NCBI RefSeq assembly: GCF_900116255.1
Contig: NZ_FPAI01000009.1
Span: 1-64,000, forward strand
Direction of reading: 5' to 3'
DNA: 64,000 nt
Origin: Halolactibacillus miurensis
GTDB lineage: Bacteria; Bacillota; Bacilli; Bacillales; Amphibacillaceae
Both the position numbers and the translations under genes were made by a program. This document shows, in pieces, positions 32,873-41,881 of this stretch (position 1 is its first letter; each line of letters begins with the position of its first letter). A model generated the notes under the pieces. That model saw only the letters and a program-made list of their open reading frames with translations, was not told where the DNA came from and made no database searches.

Positions 32873-33217
32873 GTGGAAAAAACAATTAATATTGATGGTC
32901 GTAAAGTAACGTTTCAATCAACAGGCGCAACACCTTTGCGTTATAAAAAACAGTTTGGTCAAGATTTTTTTACTGACTTAATGAAAATGCAAGGTCTGTC
33001 AAAGATTAAATCTAAAAATCCAACGTACGAACAGATCAAGCAATTAGACATGGAAGTGTTTTATAACGTAGCTTGGGTTCTTGCTAAAACAGCGGATTCC
33101 TCAATTCCGGAGCCGATGGACTGGCTAGATACGTTTGAAGTATTTCCACTGATGGAAATTATGCCGGAATTACAAGATTTAATGCTGTCATCAATGCAAA
33201 CGTCAAAAAAAAAGTAA
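32873..33217 (+). CDS. Tail assembly chaperone, short form (gpG-like)
   Basis: This 114-residue, mostly helical protein (GRKVTFQSTGATPLRYKKQFGQDFFTDLM ... MEVFYNVAWVLAKTAD) matches Firmicutes tail assembly chaperones. It ends at SKKK-stop within a run of nine A. A minus-one slip there extends it (see next entry). It helps coat the tape measure protein before tube growth. The GTG start has TAGGAGG upstream. Confidence 0.85.
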   Translation: MEKTINIDGRKVTFQSTGATPLRYKKQFGQDFFTDLMKMQGLSKIKSKNPTYEQIKQLDMEVFYNVAWVLAKTADSSIPEPMDWLDTFEVFPLMEIMPELQDLMLSSMQTSKKK

Positions 33218-33423
33218 ATAACGATAAGGGGTCGGATGGTGAAACACTCACTACCGACCTTTTTTTATATTATTGTCGCACTGTCGGTTTACAATACGCC
33301 GATTTAGAAGTTTATACGATTGGCATGTGCTTAGATTACATCGATGAATATGTCGAACATAACAGTAAAGACGGTAAGAAGAAAGAACGACGAGCAATTC
33401 AAGCAGATTATGATTCTTTCTAG
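32873..33423 (+). CDS. Tail assembly chaperone, minus-one frameshift product (gpGT-like)
   Basis: At 33205-33213 nine A contain the heptamer A AAA AAG in the reading phase. A minus-one shift continues into 69 further codons (VNNDKGSDGETLTTDLFLYYC ... QADYDSF) ending at 33423, giving a protein of about 183 residues. The second part has no ribosome site or start of its own. A strong stem (33230-33259, 12 pairs) begins 15 nt downstream and may stimulate the shift. This G/GT arrangement is conserved in long-tailed phages. Confidence 0.85.
33230..33266 (+). other. Stem-loop downstream of the frameshift site
   Basis: GGTCGG-TGGTGA pairs with TCACTA-CCGACC around a 5-nt loop, with one bulged A. It lies 15 nt after the slippery heptamer and is followed by T7. 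It can be read as a frameshift stimulator, as a terminator in an untranslated transcript, or as both. Confidence 0.6.
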
Positions 33424-33440
33424 AATCGAGGTGAGTAATA

Positions 33441-36026
33441 TTGGCTAAAAAAATTCGTGGGATAAGCATTGAAATCGATGGTGACACACGCGGATTAGAT
33501 AAAGCGCTACAAGACGTCAACAAACGTTCTAGCACACTAAATAGCGAGTTAAGAGACGTCGAACGCTTATTGAAATTTAATCCTGGTAACGTTGAGTTGC
33601 TAGAACAAAAACAAAAACTATTAAGTGATCAAGTCGAGAATACATCTGACAAGCTTAATCAATTGAAAGATGCTGAAAAGCAAGTACAAGACCAATTTAA
33701 AAAAGGCGACATCAAGGAAGAACAGTACAATGCTTTTCGTCGTGAAATCATCAAGACAGAAAGCCAGTTAAATGGCTTTAAAGATAAGTTAGCAACTGTG
33801 GACGATGGTAAAGAGTTAGACAACCTAGAGAGAGATATGAAAGACGTGAAGAAAGAAGCCGGTAAAGCAGAAACTGCCGTCGGAGAATTAGGTACGGCTA
33901 TCGGAGGAATCGCAGCCGCCGGAGGAATCGCAGGTGTTATTGATCAATCGCTTGGATTTTCTGAATTACAAACGCAGATTGATATTTCTTTTAATGTTCC
34001 CGAAGAATCAAAAAAAGCAGTTAAAGATGCGATTAAACAGATTGAAACATACGGTATCGATGGAGAAGAAGCGCTTGAGGGTGTTAGACGTCAATGGGCA
34101 TTAAATGCTGATGCGAGCGATGAATCTAATGCTAAAGTAATTAAAAGCGCAGGTGCTATCTCAAAAGCTTATTCTGGTATAGACTTTACAGAACTAATAC
34201 AAGAAACAAATGAAATAGCTGAAACGTTGGCTATTAGTGATGAAGAAGCGTTAGGGCTTGCTAATTCTTTATTTGAAGCGGGATTTCCGCCAGAACAAAT
34301 CGATATTATCGCCGAGTATGGTCAACAGTTAGCCGCAGCGGGGTATAGTGCCGAAGAAATTCAAGGGATAATGGCGGCGGGAGTAGAAGCCGGTTCGTGG
34401 AACATCGATAACTTACTTGACGGACTCGGAGAAGGTAGAAAGCTATTATCTGAGTTTGGTCAAGAAGTACCTGATTCGATGGCGGAATTACTTGAAAAGA
34501 CGGATATTTCGGCGGAACAGTTTCAAAATTGGGGTAAAGCCGTTGCCGGTGGTGGAGAAGATGGCAAACAGGCAATGCTTGACGTCGCTAAAGCGTTAGA
34601 ACAAGTGGAAGATGATACGACTAAAAATGCTTTAGGCGTGGCAACATTTGGAACGATGTATGAAGAACAAGGCGATAAGATTTTTGATGCGCTTAAAGGC
34701 GCTGAGACAGCTACGTTTGATTTAGGTGAAGGTGTAGACGCAACCGCAGAAAAAGTTGAGAAAATAGACGAATCACCTATCACTAAAATGCAAGAATCAT
34801 TTAACAAAGTCAAAGAATCACTAGCGCCATTATTTGAAGAAGTAGCCGAATTTGTCACGATCATTGCTGATTGGATTGCTGAAAATCCTAAACTAACAGC
34901 AACGATCATTGCTATTGCGACAGCTTTTACTGTAATAATCGGGATAGTTGTTGTTCTAACACCTATTTTTACCGCATTAAGTGCAGCCGCCGCCGCGATA
35001 GGGATAAGTCTAGGGGCATTAATCGGAATTATTGCCGGTGTGGTCGCAGCGATAGCTTTATTAGTAGCAGGATTTGTTCTCGCTTACAATAAGCTCGATT
35101 GGTTTAAAGAAACAGTCGATTTAGTGTGGAACTTCATCAAAGAAACATTCAGTAATGCGCTAGAATTTTTAAAAGCATTAATGACTGGTGATTTTACTCG
35201 TATGAAAGAAATTGCGAGCGAACAACTGGAGTTAACGCGGGAATTTATCGCGAATATAATCGAGAAGATTAAAGAAATATTTTTAATAGGACTAAAATTT
35301 ATATCTGACAAACTCGGTCTTGACTTTGAACAAATGAAAAACGCGGTTAAAAGCGCGATGGAGTTAATCGGTAGTATAATCGAATCTGTATTTGGTTATG
35401 TGAAAAACACATTCAAGAACGCACTAAAATTCATCGTTTCTCTATTAACTGGCGACTTCCAAGGTATGGCTGACGCTGTATCAGATCAGATGGATAATAT
35501 TTGGACGACAATCACTGACATCTGGGATTCGGTTATGAATTTCTTTGATGAAGTTGATTTGTTTCAGATTGGTAAAGATATTATGAAGGGTTTGGTAAAC
35601 GGTATCAAAGACATGGGTGGAGCTGTTGCTGATGCTGTTGGTGGTGCTGTTACTGGCGCTATCGATTGGGCAAAAGGATTGCTCGACATTAATTCTCCAT
35701 CACGTGTATTCGAGCAGATTGGACAATTCACTGGCGAGGGATTCGAGCAAGGTATTTTAGGCACAACAAATAGAATTAATCAAGCAAGTGCTAAAATGGT
35801 TGAAGCGTCTATACCTACCATTCCTAGATATGATTTAAACGGTAATGGTGGCGTTTCTACTCAATCACAATCAAACACTCAACCAACGGTAAATAACGAC
35901 ATGAGAGGTCTATTTGATGGTGCTGTATTCAACGTCAGAGAAGAAAGTGACATAAGAAAGATTGCAAGAGAATTAAAAACACTGATTGATAGTGAATCTC
36001 GTGGAAGAGGGGTGAGAACGATATGA
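33441..36026 (+). CDS. Tail tape measure protein
   Basis: This 861-residue protein has an N-terminal coiled coil (LDKALQDVNKRSSTLNSELRDVERLLKFNPGN, typical of Firmicutes tape measures), a central helical body (about 140-460), a hydrophobic multi-helix block (about 475-550) that may enter the host membrane, and a C-terminal part with GAVTGAIDWAKGLLDINSPSR near 745-765. It sets tail length and guides DNA exit. The TTG start follows GAGGTGAG. At 861 residues a tail of roughly 120-130 nm would be expected by the usual proportionality. Confidence 0.93.
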   Translation: MAKKIRGISIEIDGDTRGLDKALQDVNKRSSTLNSELRDVERLLKFNPGNVELLEQKQKLLSDQVENTSDKLNQLKDAEKQVQDQFKKGDIKEEQYNAFRREIIKTESQLNGFKDKLATVDDGKELDNLERDMKDVKKEAGKAETAVGELGTAIGGIAAAGGIAGVIDQSLGFSELQTQIDISFNVPEESKKAVKDAIKQIETYGIDGEEALEGVRRQWALNADASDESNAKVIKSAGAISKAYSGIDFTELIQETNEIAETLAISDEEALGLANSLFEAGFPPEQIDIIAEYGQQLAAAGYSAEEIQGIMAAGVEAGSWNIDNLLDGLGEGRKLLSEFGQEVPDSMAELLEKTDISAEQFQNWGKAVAGGGEDGKQAMLDVAKALEQVEDDTTKNALGVATFGTMYEEQGDKIFDALKGAETATFDLGEGVDATAEKVEKIDESPITKMQESFNKVKESLAPLFEEVAEFVTIIADWIAENPKLTATIIAIATAFTVIIGIVVVLTPIFTALSAAAAAIGISLGALIGIIAGVVAAIALLVAGFVLAYNKLDWFKETVDLVWNFIKETFSNALEFLKALMTGDFTRMKEIASEQLELTREFIANIIEKIKEIFLIGLKFISDKLGLDFEQMKNAVKSAMELIGSIIESVFGYVKNTFKNALKFIVSLLTGDFQGMADAVSDQMDNIWTTITDIWDSVMNFFDEVDLFQIGKDIMKGLVNGIKDMGGAVADAVGGAVTGAIDWAKGLLDINSPSRVFEQIGQFTGEGFEQGILGTTNRINQASAKMVEASIPTIPRYDLNGNGGVSTQSQSNTQPTVNNDMRGLFDGAVFNVREESDIRKIARELKTLIDSESRGRGVRTI

Positions 36027-36826
36027 TTATTTTAGATGGTCAATATAAATTAAGCGACTTTGGTTTAATCGAAGAAACCGGTCACGATCATCCCTCGACA
36101 CCGTCGTTTAGTAACGTCACATTTGACGCAACTGGACGCGATGGCTTGCAATACATGGACACAGACATTGAAACGAAAACGTTCTTTGTTCCGGTCGGCA
36201 TTGTCGAACATGACAAAGTGATTAAACAAAAGAAGTTGCGAGATTTCGCGAGATTTTGGTTAGATGATTACGCTAAACCGCGTGAAGTTAAGTTATCGCT
36301 TGATTATGAAAAAGAAAAAGAATACACTGTCCGATTAAATGAGCGTATCAATCCGACACGTTTAGTAAATGCTGGACGTTTTAATTTATTCTTAACAGCG
36401 TATGATCCTTATGCTTATAACAACGTCTTACAAGATGAAATTAACTGGGGTTCAGAAACGATTGACTTTGAAGATAGTTATTTACTTGGTCATGAGGGTT
36501 CGACAACAGAACAGACGTTAACAGCACCTGCGACACTTAATTACTGGTGTGAGGGATTGGCACTTAAACCTAAAATTTTGATTAGTGGTAGCGCTGATAA
36601 TCTCGTTATTAAAAACGGAACGCAGGAAATTATTTTCCCGGACTTTGCTAACGCTGATTGGTCAATTGATTGCAAAGAGTATGAAGTATTGTTAAATGGC
36701 GCAGAAAACTTTAACGCATTGAAGTTACGTGATTTTTGGCTGTATAACGGAATGAACAATGTAGAAATAACAGGAAGTAATATAAATATCACGATAAGAT
36801 TTGTTTATCGTGACAAATGGGAGTGA
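36023..36826 (+). CDS. Distal tail protein (Dit)
   Basis: This 267-residue protein has an N-terminal Dit domain (SDFGLIEETGHDHPSTPSFSN, then the fold strand VPVGIVEHDKVIKQKKLRDFARFW) and a C-terminal galectin-like part (TAPATLNYWCEGLALKPKILI). It forms the hexameric hub joining tube, tape measure and Tal. It overlaps the tape measure gene by 4 bp. Confidence 0.88.
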   Translation: MIILDGQYKLSDFGLIEETGHDHPSTPSFSNVTFDATGRDGLQYMDTDIETKTFFVPVGIVEHDKVIKQKKLRDFARFWLDDYAKPREVKLSLDYEKEKEYTVRLNERINPTRLVNAGRFNLFLTAYDPYAYNNVLQDEINWGSETIDFEDSYLLGHEGSTTEQTLTAPATLNYWCEGLALKPKILISGSADNLVIKNGTQEIIFPDFANADWSIDCKEYEVLLNGAENFNALKLRDFWLYNGMNNVEITGSNINITIRFVYRDKWE

Positions 36827-36830
36827 TAAA

Positions 36831-38294
36831 ATGGCTGAATTAATTAATAGAGATGATAGTCTTAATACAGGTAGAGTTAAATTAAATAACGCTATAAAAG
36901 CTTTTAATGAAACCGTTGTTGAAGGTGATTCGAGCGTTGAAGCAGCGCAAGCTAGAGTTAATGCGGACAACACGGTGACATACGACACGTTAAAAGATCG
37001 TTTAGATGCAGAGCATACGGAAGTTAACGCACAGTTGGAACAAAAAGCGAATCAAGATTACGTAGATACTCAACTATCCAACATTTCTGACGGATCTCCA
37101 AAAGGCGTGTATTCAAACTTGACTGATTTACAAAATGCACACCCTACTGGTGCAACGGGTATATACGTTGTAACACTAGATGGTAAGTGGTATTACTGGA
37201 ACGGTTCACAATGGACAGCGGGAGGAACTTATCAGGGTACTGTTATTGCGGACAAAACCATTGCAGCTAACATGTTAAAATCAGATTTTAATTATCGTGG
37301 TTTTTTCTTTGGAGATACGTATGATGCAAATAATTTACTAGAAGAAGGTCGATATTATGTTGCTTCAACGGTTCTAAATTTACCAAAAAGAAATTATTTT
37401 GGAACAGAAGCTGTATCGGTAATTCTTGAGGTTGAACGATACAATACAAGAATCGTGCAAAAAGCTAGACCGATTAACTATCCGAATGAAGTTTATTATC
37501 GTTATACTGATTCTACTTTCGCTGGCGTGAAATGGGTTTGGTTACAAAGAGAAAACCAACCGTTATGGGGTAAAAAGGTTATTTTAATGGGTGATAGTTT
37601 AACAGCTCAAGGCAAACAGCACTTGACGATTTGGGAGAAAACGGGTGCGGAAGTTGACCGCATAGCCATCGGTGGTACGACCATGAGTAACCACGGTAAT
37701 AGTGCCGATTATTCCAAACTATCCTTTTACTCATTAGCAAATGCGATTTCTACTGGCGACTTCACCGAACAAGATACAGCAGTTGCAAACATCTTTAGTT
37801 CATCTGGTGGAGCAACAGACTTAAATGTGTGGCTCACGAAGTTCAAAGCAATTGACTGGAATACAGTCGATTACATCATCCTTAGATATGGTACAAATGA
37901 CCATGCGATGGACAATCCAATTGGACTAATTGACCGGACAAACTTTGATACATCAACCTATGTTGGGGCGTTTAATCAAGGGGTTAAAGACATATTGGAA
38001 GCATACCCGCACATTCGTATTTTCGTAGCAACGCCATTATGGAGGTATAGCTCTAACATTGGTGCTGGTGGAGATAGTGATGTGACGCCGAATAACAACG
38101 GAGATTACATGGTTGATTTTGTAGATGCTTTGGAAACTGCGAGCGGTTTTAATCACCTACCATATCATGACTATTACCGTCATAGTGGCATTAATTCTTA
38201 TACTAATACTCATTATCTATCAGACCAAACGCATCCAAACGACGCTGGAAGTAAATTGATAGGTACAATTGATAGCTATTTTTTAATTAGATAG
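36831..38294 (+). CDS. Tail fibre/receptor-binding protein with SGNH hydrolase domain
   Basis: This 487-residue protein (ATG 36831, GGGAGTGA upstream) has a helical trimerising N-terminus (about 1-90), a small beta region with GIYVVTLDGKWYYWNGSQW (about 105-140), a fibre-tip-like part (about 150-245; NYRGFFFGDTYDANNLLEEG, then PKRNYFG) and an SGNH/GDSL esterase domain (about 247-487). Visible SGNH motifs are MGDSLTAQG (block I), GGTTM (Gly), RYGTNDHA (block III) and DQTHPND (block V, Asp-His). It probably deacylates cell-wall glycopolymers while the phage adsorbs. Confidence 0.88.
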   Translation: MAELINRDDSLNTGRVKLNNAIKAFNETVVEGDSSVEAAQARVNADNTVTYDTLKDRLDAEHTEVNAQLEQKANQDYVDTQLSNISDGSPKGVYSNLTDLQNAHPTGATGIYVVTLDGKWYYWNGSQWTAGGTYQGTVIADKTIAANMLKSDFNYRGFFFGDTYDANNLLEEGRYYVASTVLNLPKRNYFGTEAVSVILEVERYNTRIVQKARPINYPNEVYYRYTDSTFAGVKWVWLQRENQPLWGKKVILMGDSLTAQGKQHLTIWEKTGAEVDRIAIGGTTMSNHGNSADYSKLSFYSLANAISTGDFTEQDTAVANIFSSSGGATDLNVWLTKFKAIDWNTVDYIILRYGTNDHAMDNPIGLIDRTNFDTSTYVGAFNQGVKDILEAYPHIRIFVATPLWRYSSNIGAGGDSDVTPNNNGDYMVDFVDALETASGFNHLPYHDYYRHSGINSYTNTHYLSDQTHPNDAGSKLIGTIDSYFLIR

Positions 38295-38352
38295 AACCTA
38301 TTAGTATTTTTGTGTTATCATATAAACATTATATGGTGAAAGGTGTGTTGTT

Positions 38353-39249
38353 ATGATGAGAAATAAGACAATATTAACATGGGGTTTGTCTATATTTATG
38401 TTATTTTTACTTATTTTTATTGTATTTATAGACGAAAAAAATAACGAATTTATTTTAGAAGATGATGAAAGAATTATAGATAATGCCACGCAAGTTGAAA
38501 ATAAAGATACGCTTAAAGGTAAAGTGATGGTGTCTTTTGGTGATTCAGTCACCGAATTTGGCGATTATACAGATGTTATATCAAGAAGAACAAGAATGAC
38601 AGTCTATAATATAGGGTTTGGTGGTACCAGAATGGCACATCATACTTCAACTGATTATGACCCTTTTTCATTCTCTTATCTCGTTAAATCTATAGTAAAT
38701 AATGATTTTAACGAACAACAATCATTAATAGACAAGGACAATCCATTTTCGCCAAGATTCAAATTGCATTTTAAAAATCTAAAAGAAATCGACTTTTCTA
38801 ACGTTGATTTCATTTCGGTTTTTTTGGGAACAAATGACTACATGGGTACTAAATATGGTGGAGTTGTACCACTTGGTAACGAAACAGATTCTACCAGAGA
38901 TACGTTTTATGGCGGAATCAATGTTGCGGTAGAAATATTGAAGGAAGCCTATCCTAATATTGAAGTTATTTTTGTAACTCCTACTTGGAGAATGAATAAT
39001 GAGCAATTGGGCGGTGGAAGTGCCGAAGAAAATCCAAATGAAGATGGTTATTATTTAATTGAATATGTTGATGCGTTAATTGATAGAGGAGAATATTACA
39101 ATATTCCAACACTCGATCTATATAGAGAAAGCGGAATCAATAAAGAGACTCAATCAATTTATTTAGCGGATGATGTTCATCCAAACGATGAAGGATTTAA
39201 ACATATAGGTAATATGATTAGTGACTTTATAATAAGTTATTATAAGTAA
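38353..39249 (+). CDS. Membrane-anchored SGNH hydrolase, probable lysogenic-conversion gene
   Basis: This 298-residue protein has an N-terminal membrane anchor or signal (about 5-27) and an external SGNH/GDSL domain: FGDSVTEFG (block I), GFGGTRM, LGTNDYM (block III), DDVHPND (block V). It resembles the hydrolase domain of the preceding fibre protein over its whole length. It is flanked by a 58-bp gap with an AT-rich promoter-like stretch and by a strong terminator, and it interrupts the usual Dit-Tal order. It may modify the lysogen's own wall polymers, changing the phage receptor. Confidence 0.82.
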   Translation: MMRNKTILTWGLSIFMLFLLIFIVFIDEKNNEFILEDDERIIDNATQVENKDTLKGKVMVSFGDSVTEFGDYTDVISRRTRMTVYNIGFGGTRMAHHTSTDYDPFSFSYLVKSIVNNDFNEQQSLIDKDNPFSPRFKLHFKNLKEIDFSNVDFISVFLGTNDYMGTKYGGVVPLGNETDSTRDTFYGGINVAVEILKEAYPNIEVIFVTPTWRMNNEQLGGGSAEENPNEDGYYLIEYVDALIDRGEYYNIPTLDLYRESGINKETQSIYLADDVHPNDEGFKHIGNMISDFIISYYK

Positions 39250-39282
39250 CGTTGAACCAAACTATGCGTTAAATGAAGCACG

Positions 39283-39311
39283 AGAGATCTCTTTTTAGAG
39301 GTCTCTTTTTA
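39283..39311 (+). terminator. Intrinsic terminator after the SGNH gene
   Basis: A 10-bp stem AGAGATCTCT/AGAGGTCTCT with a T4 loop is followed by TTTTATTTT. It lies 34 bp after the SGNH hydrolase and before Tal, inside what should be one late operon. Confidence 0.85.
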
Positions 39312-39334
39312 TTTTCAAAGAAAGGGGTGATAAC

Positions 39335-41170
39335 TTGTTAATTGTAAAAGACAGCGATATGAAAGAGTTAGGCATATTAAAAAACGCTAAAAACGTCGGT
39401 GTTGAACTTAGAACTAACGAAGTATCAACAGCATCATTTACATTGCCTGCAAATGATTCAAAAAACGATTTATGCACGCATTTTAATTTTGTTGACTTTT
39501 ATGGAAAATCCGGTCGATTTTACGGAACGTTCCGCATCATGCCGAGAAGCACAAGAAAAAACAGTAATACAAATGAAATCACGTACAGTTGTGAACATGT
39601 TTTTGCGACGCTTCTAGACGATATCATGGACGGCTATCATCAGTTTACGAACTGGACGACAACGGAAGTATTAGAGTACATTTTATCATTGCAGGACGTT
39701 CAAAATTTCGTCTTAGGTACTGTTGATTTCACTAAGTATTTTCATTACTCGTTCGAAAACGAAAACGGTCTACTAGCGCCGATATTAAGTATTCCACAAC
39801 CATTTAATGAGCCGTATGAATTTACATTTGACACAAGTGTTTATCCGTGGAAATTAAATCTCATATCTTCATCAAGTGAAGTTAAATCAGAAATAAGAGA
39901 AGGTAAAAACTTAATAGATTTTGAAGAATACTCAAATCCGGAAGAAATCGTGAATTATATTATTCCAAAAGGTTCTGGTGAGGGTGTGAATCAATTAACG
40001 ATTGCTGATGTAAATAACGGCAGTCGTTTTTTATATGACCAAGATTCAATTGATCTGTATGGCAAGAAAAAATACATCTGGATTGACAAACGTTTTGACG
40101 ATGCGCAAGCACTTAAAGACAGCGCGCAATCATTACTTGACCAGTGGAAACAACCAAAATTAAGTTTTCCATGCACAAGCGCTGATTTGTCTGTTTTAAA
40201 AGGTGAAGCGAAAAACTTATTAAACACAGTAACGCGCATTTACGTCGGTGACACGATACATGAAGCGCGTTTAATCAATGAGAGACGTCCAGATATATTG
40301 CTCAACGAACACAACGTGTCTTATGACGTAAACAGTCGTTTAGATGATATTGCAACGACGCAGACAGACTTGAAACGTAAACAACAGGTCAACGAAGCGT
40401 ATTCGCAAGGTGCGACAAACATTATGGTCGTTCCTGCACAAGATAACGCCGATTCAACGCATCCACTCGTTATTCCGTTTGTTATTGATGATGATGTGGT
40501 TAATGTTAATACGTGTGAGTTGTGGCTGAGAACGAAAGCATTTAGAGCATATAGCGAAGCAACTGGTGGCGGTGGTGCAACTGTTAAATCAACATCAAGT
40601 GGCGGTGGAACAAGCACATCGACTTCTAGCGGTGGTGGTACAAGCAAGTCAACTTCTAGTGGCGGTGGAAGTGTTCAAAGTAGTGGGTTAGCTAACGGTT
40701 GGGAAACAACATTAATTCCTTATGTGACAGGTGACGACTTCCCTTATTTCGATTCACCACACAAGCACGGCGTTACGATTGATTTAGCTGATTTTCAGCA
40801 TCATCATACAACAGACTTACCCGCGCACACGCACGATTTTGACGTACCTAACCATACGCATGATTTTGCGGTTCCTGCTCACACGCACGACATTGATTTA
40901 CCAGACCACACGCATGATATTAATCACGGAATCTACGAGCTTAACGAAACACCTAGCAACGTGACGATTAAAGTCGACGGTAATACGGTATCGTTTAGCG
41001 GAACGAGTGGTGATCGTATTGATTTAATCGATTATATCGGCAAGGATTCAGACGGAAAAATCACACGCGGTCGTCATGAAATTGAGTTATTGCCAAATGA
41101 TTTAGCAAGAATTGAAGCTGAATTGATATTTAGAGTGTTCATCAGAAGTCACATTGGAGGTAATTACTAA
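39335..41170 (+). CDS. Tail-associated protein Tal (baseplate hub, gp18-like) with His-rich needle
   Basis: This 611-residue protein has an N-terminal Tal/Prophage-tail fold (about 1-375; ELRTNEVSTASFTLPANDS, YSCEHVFATLLDDIM, YIIPKGSGEG). A Ser/Thr/Gly linker of repeated TSSGGG units (about 418-450) follows, then a stretch of HTHD-type repeats (about 477-535) and a C-terminal beta domain. The regular His-x-His spacing resembles metal-binding trimeric needles at phage tail tips. The TTG start has AAAGGGGTG upstream. No peptidase motif is seen. Confidence 0.88.
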   Translation: MLIVKDSDMKELGILKNAKNVGVELRTNEVSTASFTLPANDSKNDLCTHFNFVDFYGKSGRFYGTFRIMPRSTRKNSNTNEITYSCEHVFATLLDDIMDGYHQFTNWTTTEVLEYILSLQDVQNFVLGTVDFTKYFHYSFENENGLLAPILSIPQPFNEPYEFTFDTSVYPWKLNLISSSSEVKSEIREGKNLIDFEEYSNPEEIVNYIIPKGSGEGVNQLTIADVNNGSRFLYDQDSIDLYGKKKYIWIDKRFDDAQALKDSAQSLLDQWKQPKLSFPCTSADLSVLKGEAKNLLNTVTRIYVGDTIHEARLINERRPDILLNEHNVSYDVNSRLDDIATTQTDLKRKQQVNEAYSQGATNIMVVPAQDNADSTHPLVIPFVIDDDVVNVNTCELWLRTKAFRAYSEATGGGGATVKSTSSGGGTSTSTSSGGGTSKSTSSGGGSVQSSGLANGWETTLIPYVTGDDFPYFDSPHKHGVTIDLADFQHHHTTDLPAHTHDFDVPNHTHDFAVPAHTHDIDLPDHTHDINHGIYELNETPSNVTIKVDGNTVSFSGTSGDRIDLIDYIGKDSDGKITRGRHEIELLPNDLARIEAELIFRVFIRSHIGGNY

Positions 41171-41346
41171 TGGTTAAATTAAAGGTCACGACACACAGCG
41201 GAGAAGAAGATGTTTTGGAAGTTGAAGTATATCGCCCGGAAGAAATCACCGCTAAACGCAACGACGGCGATATCCAAGCTATTCAGATTGGCGATAATTC
41301 CTATTCGCGGATTGATATTAAAAATATTAAAGTGGTGGAGGTTTGA
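41170..41346 (+). CDS. Small phage protein after Tal
   Basis: A 58-codon frame overlaps the Tal stop (TAATG). The product is beta-rich (VKLKVTTHSGEEDVLEVEVYRPEEI ... YSRIDIKNIKVVEV). Small proteins of this kind lie between tail tip and lysis genes in many Bacillales phages. Function unknown. Confidence 0.6.
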   Translation: MVKLKVTTHSGEEDVLEVEVYRPEEITAKRNDGDIQAIQIGDNSYSRIDIKNIKVVEV

Positions 41347-41350
41347 TAAT

Positions 41351-41632
41351 GTGAGTTTAGTAACGATTAAAGATAGCTTGTACATTGCGGGGATAATGAT
41401 TAGTGCTATTGTCGCCTTTTACAAGATAGCTAAAAATCTCAATACGACGCTATTAGATTTAAACTATCAAATCAGTAAGTTGAACGACAATATGACATAT
41501 ACACAGCAAGAAATGCGAAAAGCTAATCAAAAAACAGACGAAAGATTGAATAAAGGCGCAGAAAAAATGAACGATCATGAAGTAAGAATTACAAAACTTG
41601 AATCTTGGAAGGAGAATAGATATGAACATTAA
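41351..41632 (+). CDS. XhlA-like membrane-associated lysis protein
   Basis: The 93-residue product starts at GTG 41351 after GTGGAGG. It has an N-terminal membrane segment (about 10-27; LYIAGIMISAIVAFYKIA) and then a long coiled coil (TTLLDLNYQISKLNDNMTYTQQEMRKANQKT). This is the inverse order of typical XhlA but similar in size and place, directly before the holin. It probably assists holin function. A longer frame starting near 41210 overlaps the previous gene and is rejected. Confidence 0.65.
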   Translation: MSLVTIKDSLYIAGIMISAIVAFYKIAKNLNTTLLDLNYQISKLNDNMTYTQQEMRKANQKTDERLNKGAEKMNDHEVRITKLESWKENRYEH

Positions 41633-41879
41633 AGTGAGGTTAAAAAACAAAACATTTTGGTTGAGCATTATCCCCGCTTTGCTTTTAGTAGGACAAATCG
41701 TTGGTTCTTGGTTTGGTTTTGAGGTGCCTGCCGACAAAATAAGCAATGAAGCAATTAATTTTATTAATGCTGTATTTGTCGTTTTGGCGTTGTTAGGTAT
41801 CGTTAGTGATCCAACCACAAAAGGTGTTAAAGACAGCAAACAAGCGATGACATATACACAGCCGAAAGGAGACGAGTAA
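41622..41879 (+). CDS. Holin (phi-LC3 family)
   Basis: This 85-residue class II holin begins MNIKVRLKNKTFWLSIIPALLLVGQIVG (first membrane helix), has a second helix (NFINAVFVVLALLGIVSDPTTKG) and ends in a hydrophilic tail. The sequence is characteristic of the phi-LC3 holin family. It makes the membrane lesion that lets the endolysin reach the wall. ATG 41622 has AAGGAG upstream. Confidence 0.9.
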   Translation: MNIKVRLKNKTFWLSIIPALLLVGQIVGSWFGFEVPADKISNEAINFINAVFVVLALLGIVSDPTTKGVKDSKQAMTYTQPKGDE

Positions 41880-41881
41880 CA

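Noticed and set aside
34306-34909. Minus-strand frames inside the tape measure gene
   Set aside because: Antisense shadows caused by the codon bias of a long helical gene; Ser/Pro-rich, and no start signals.
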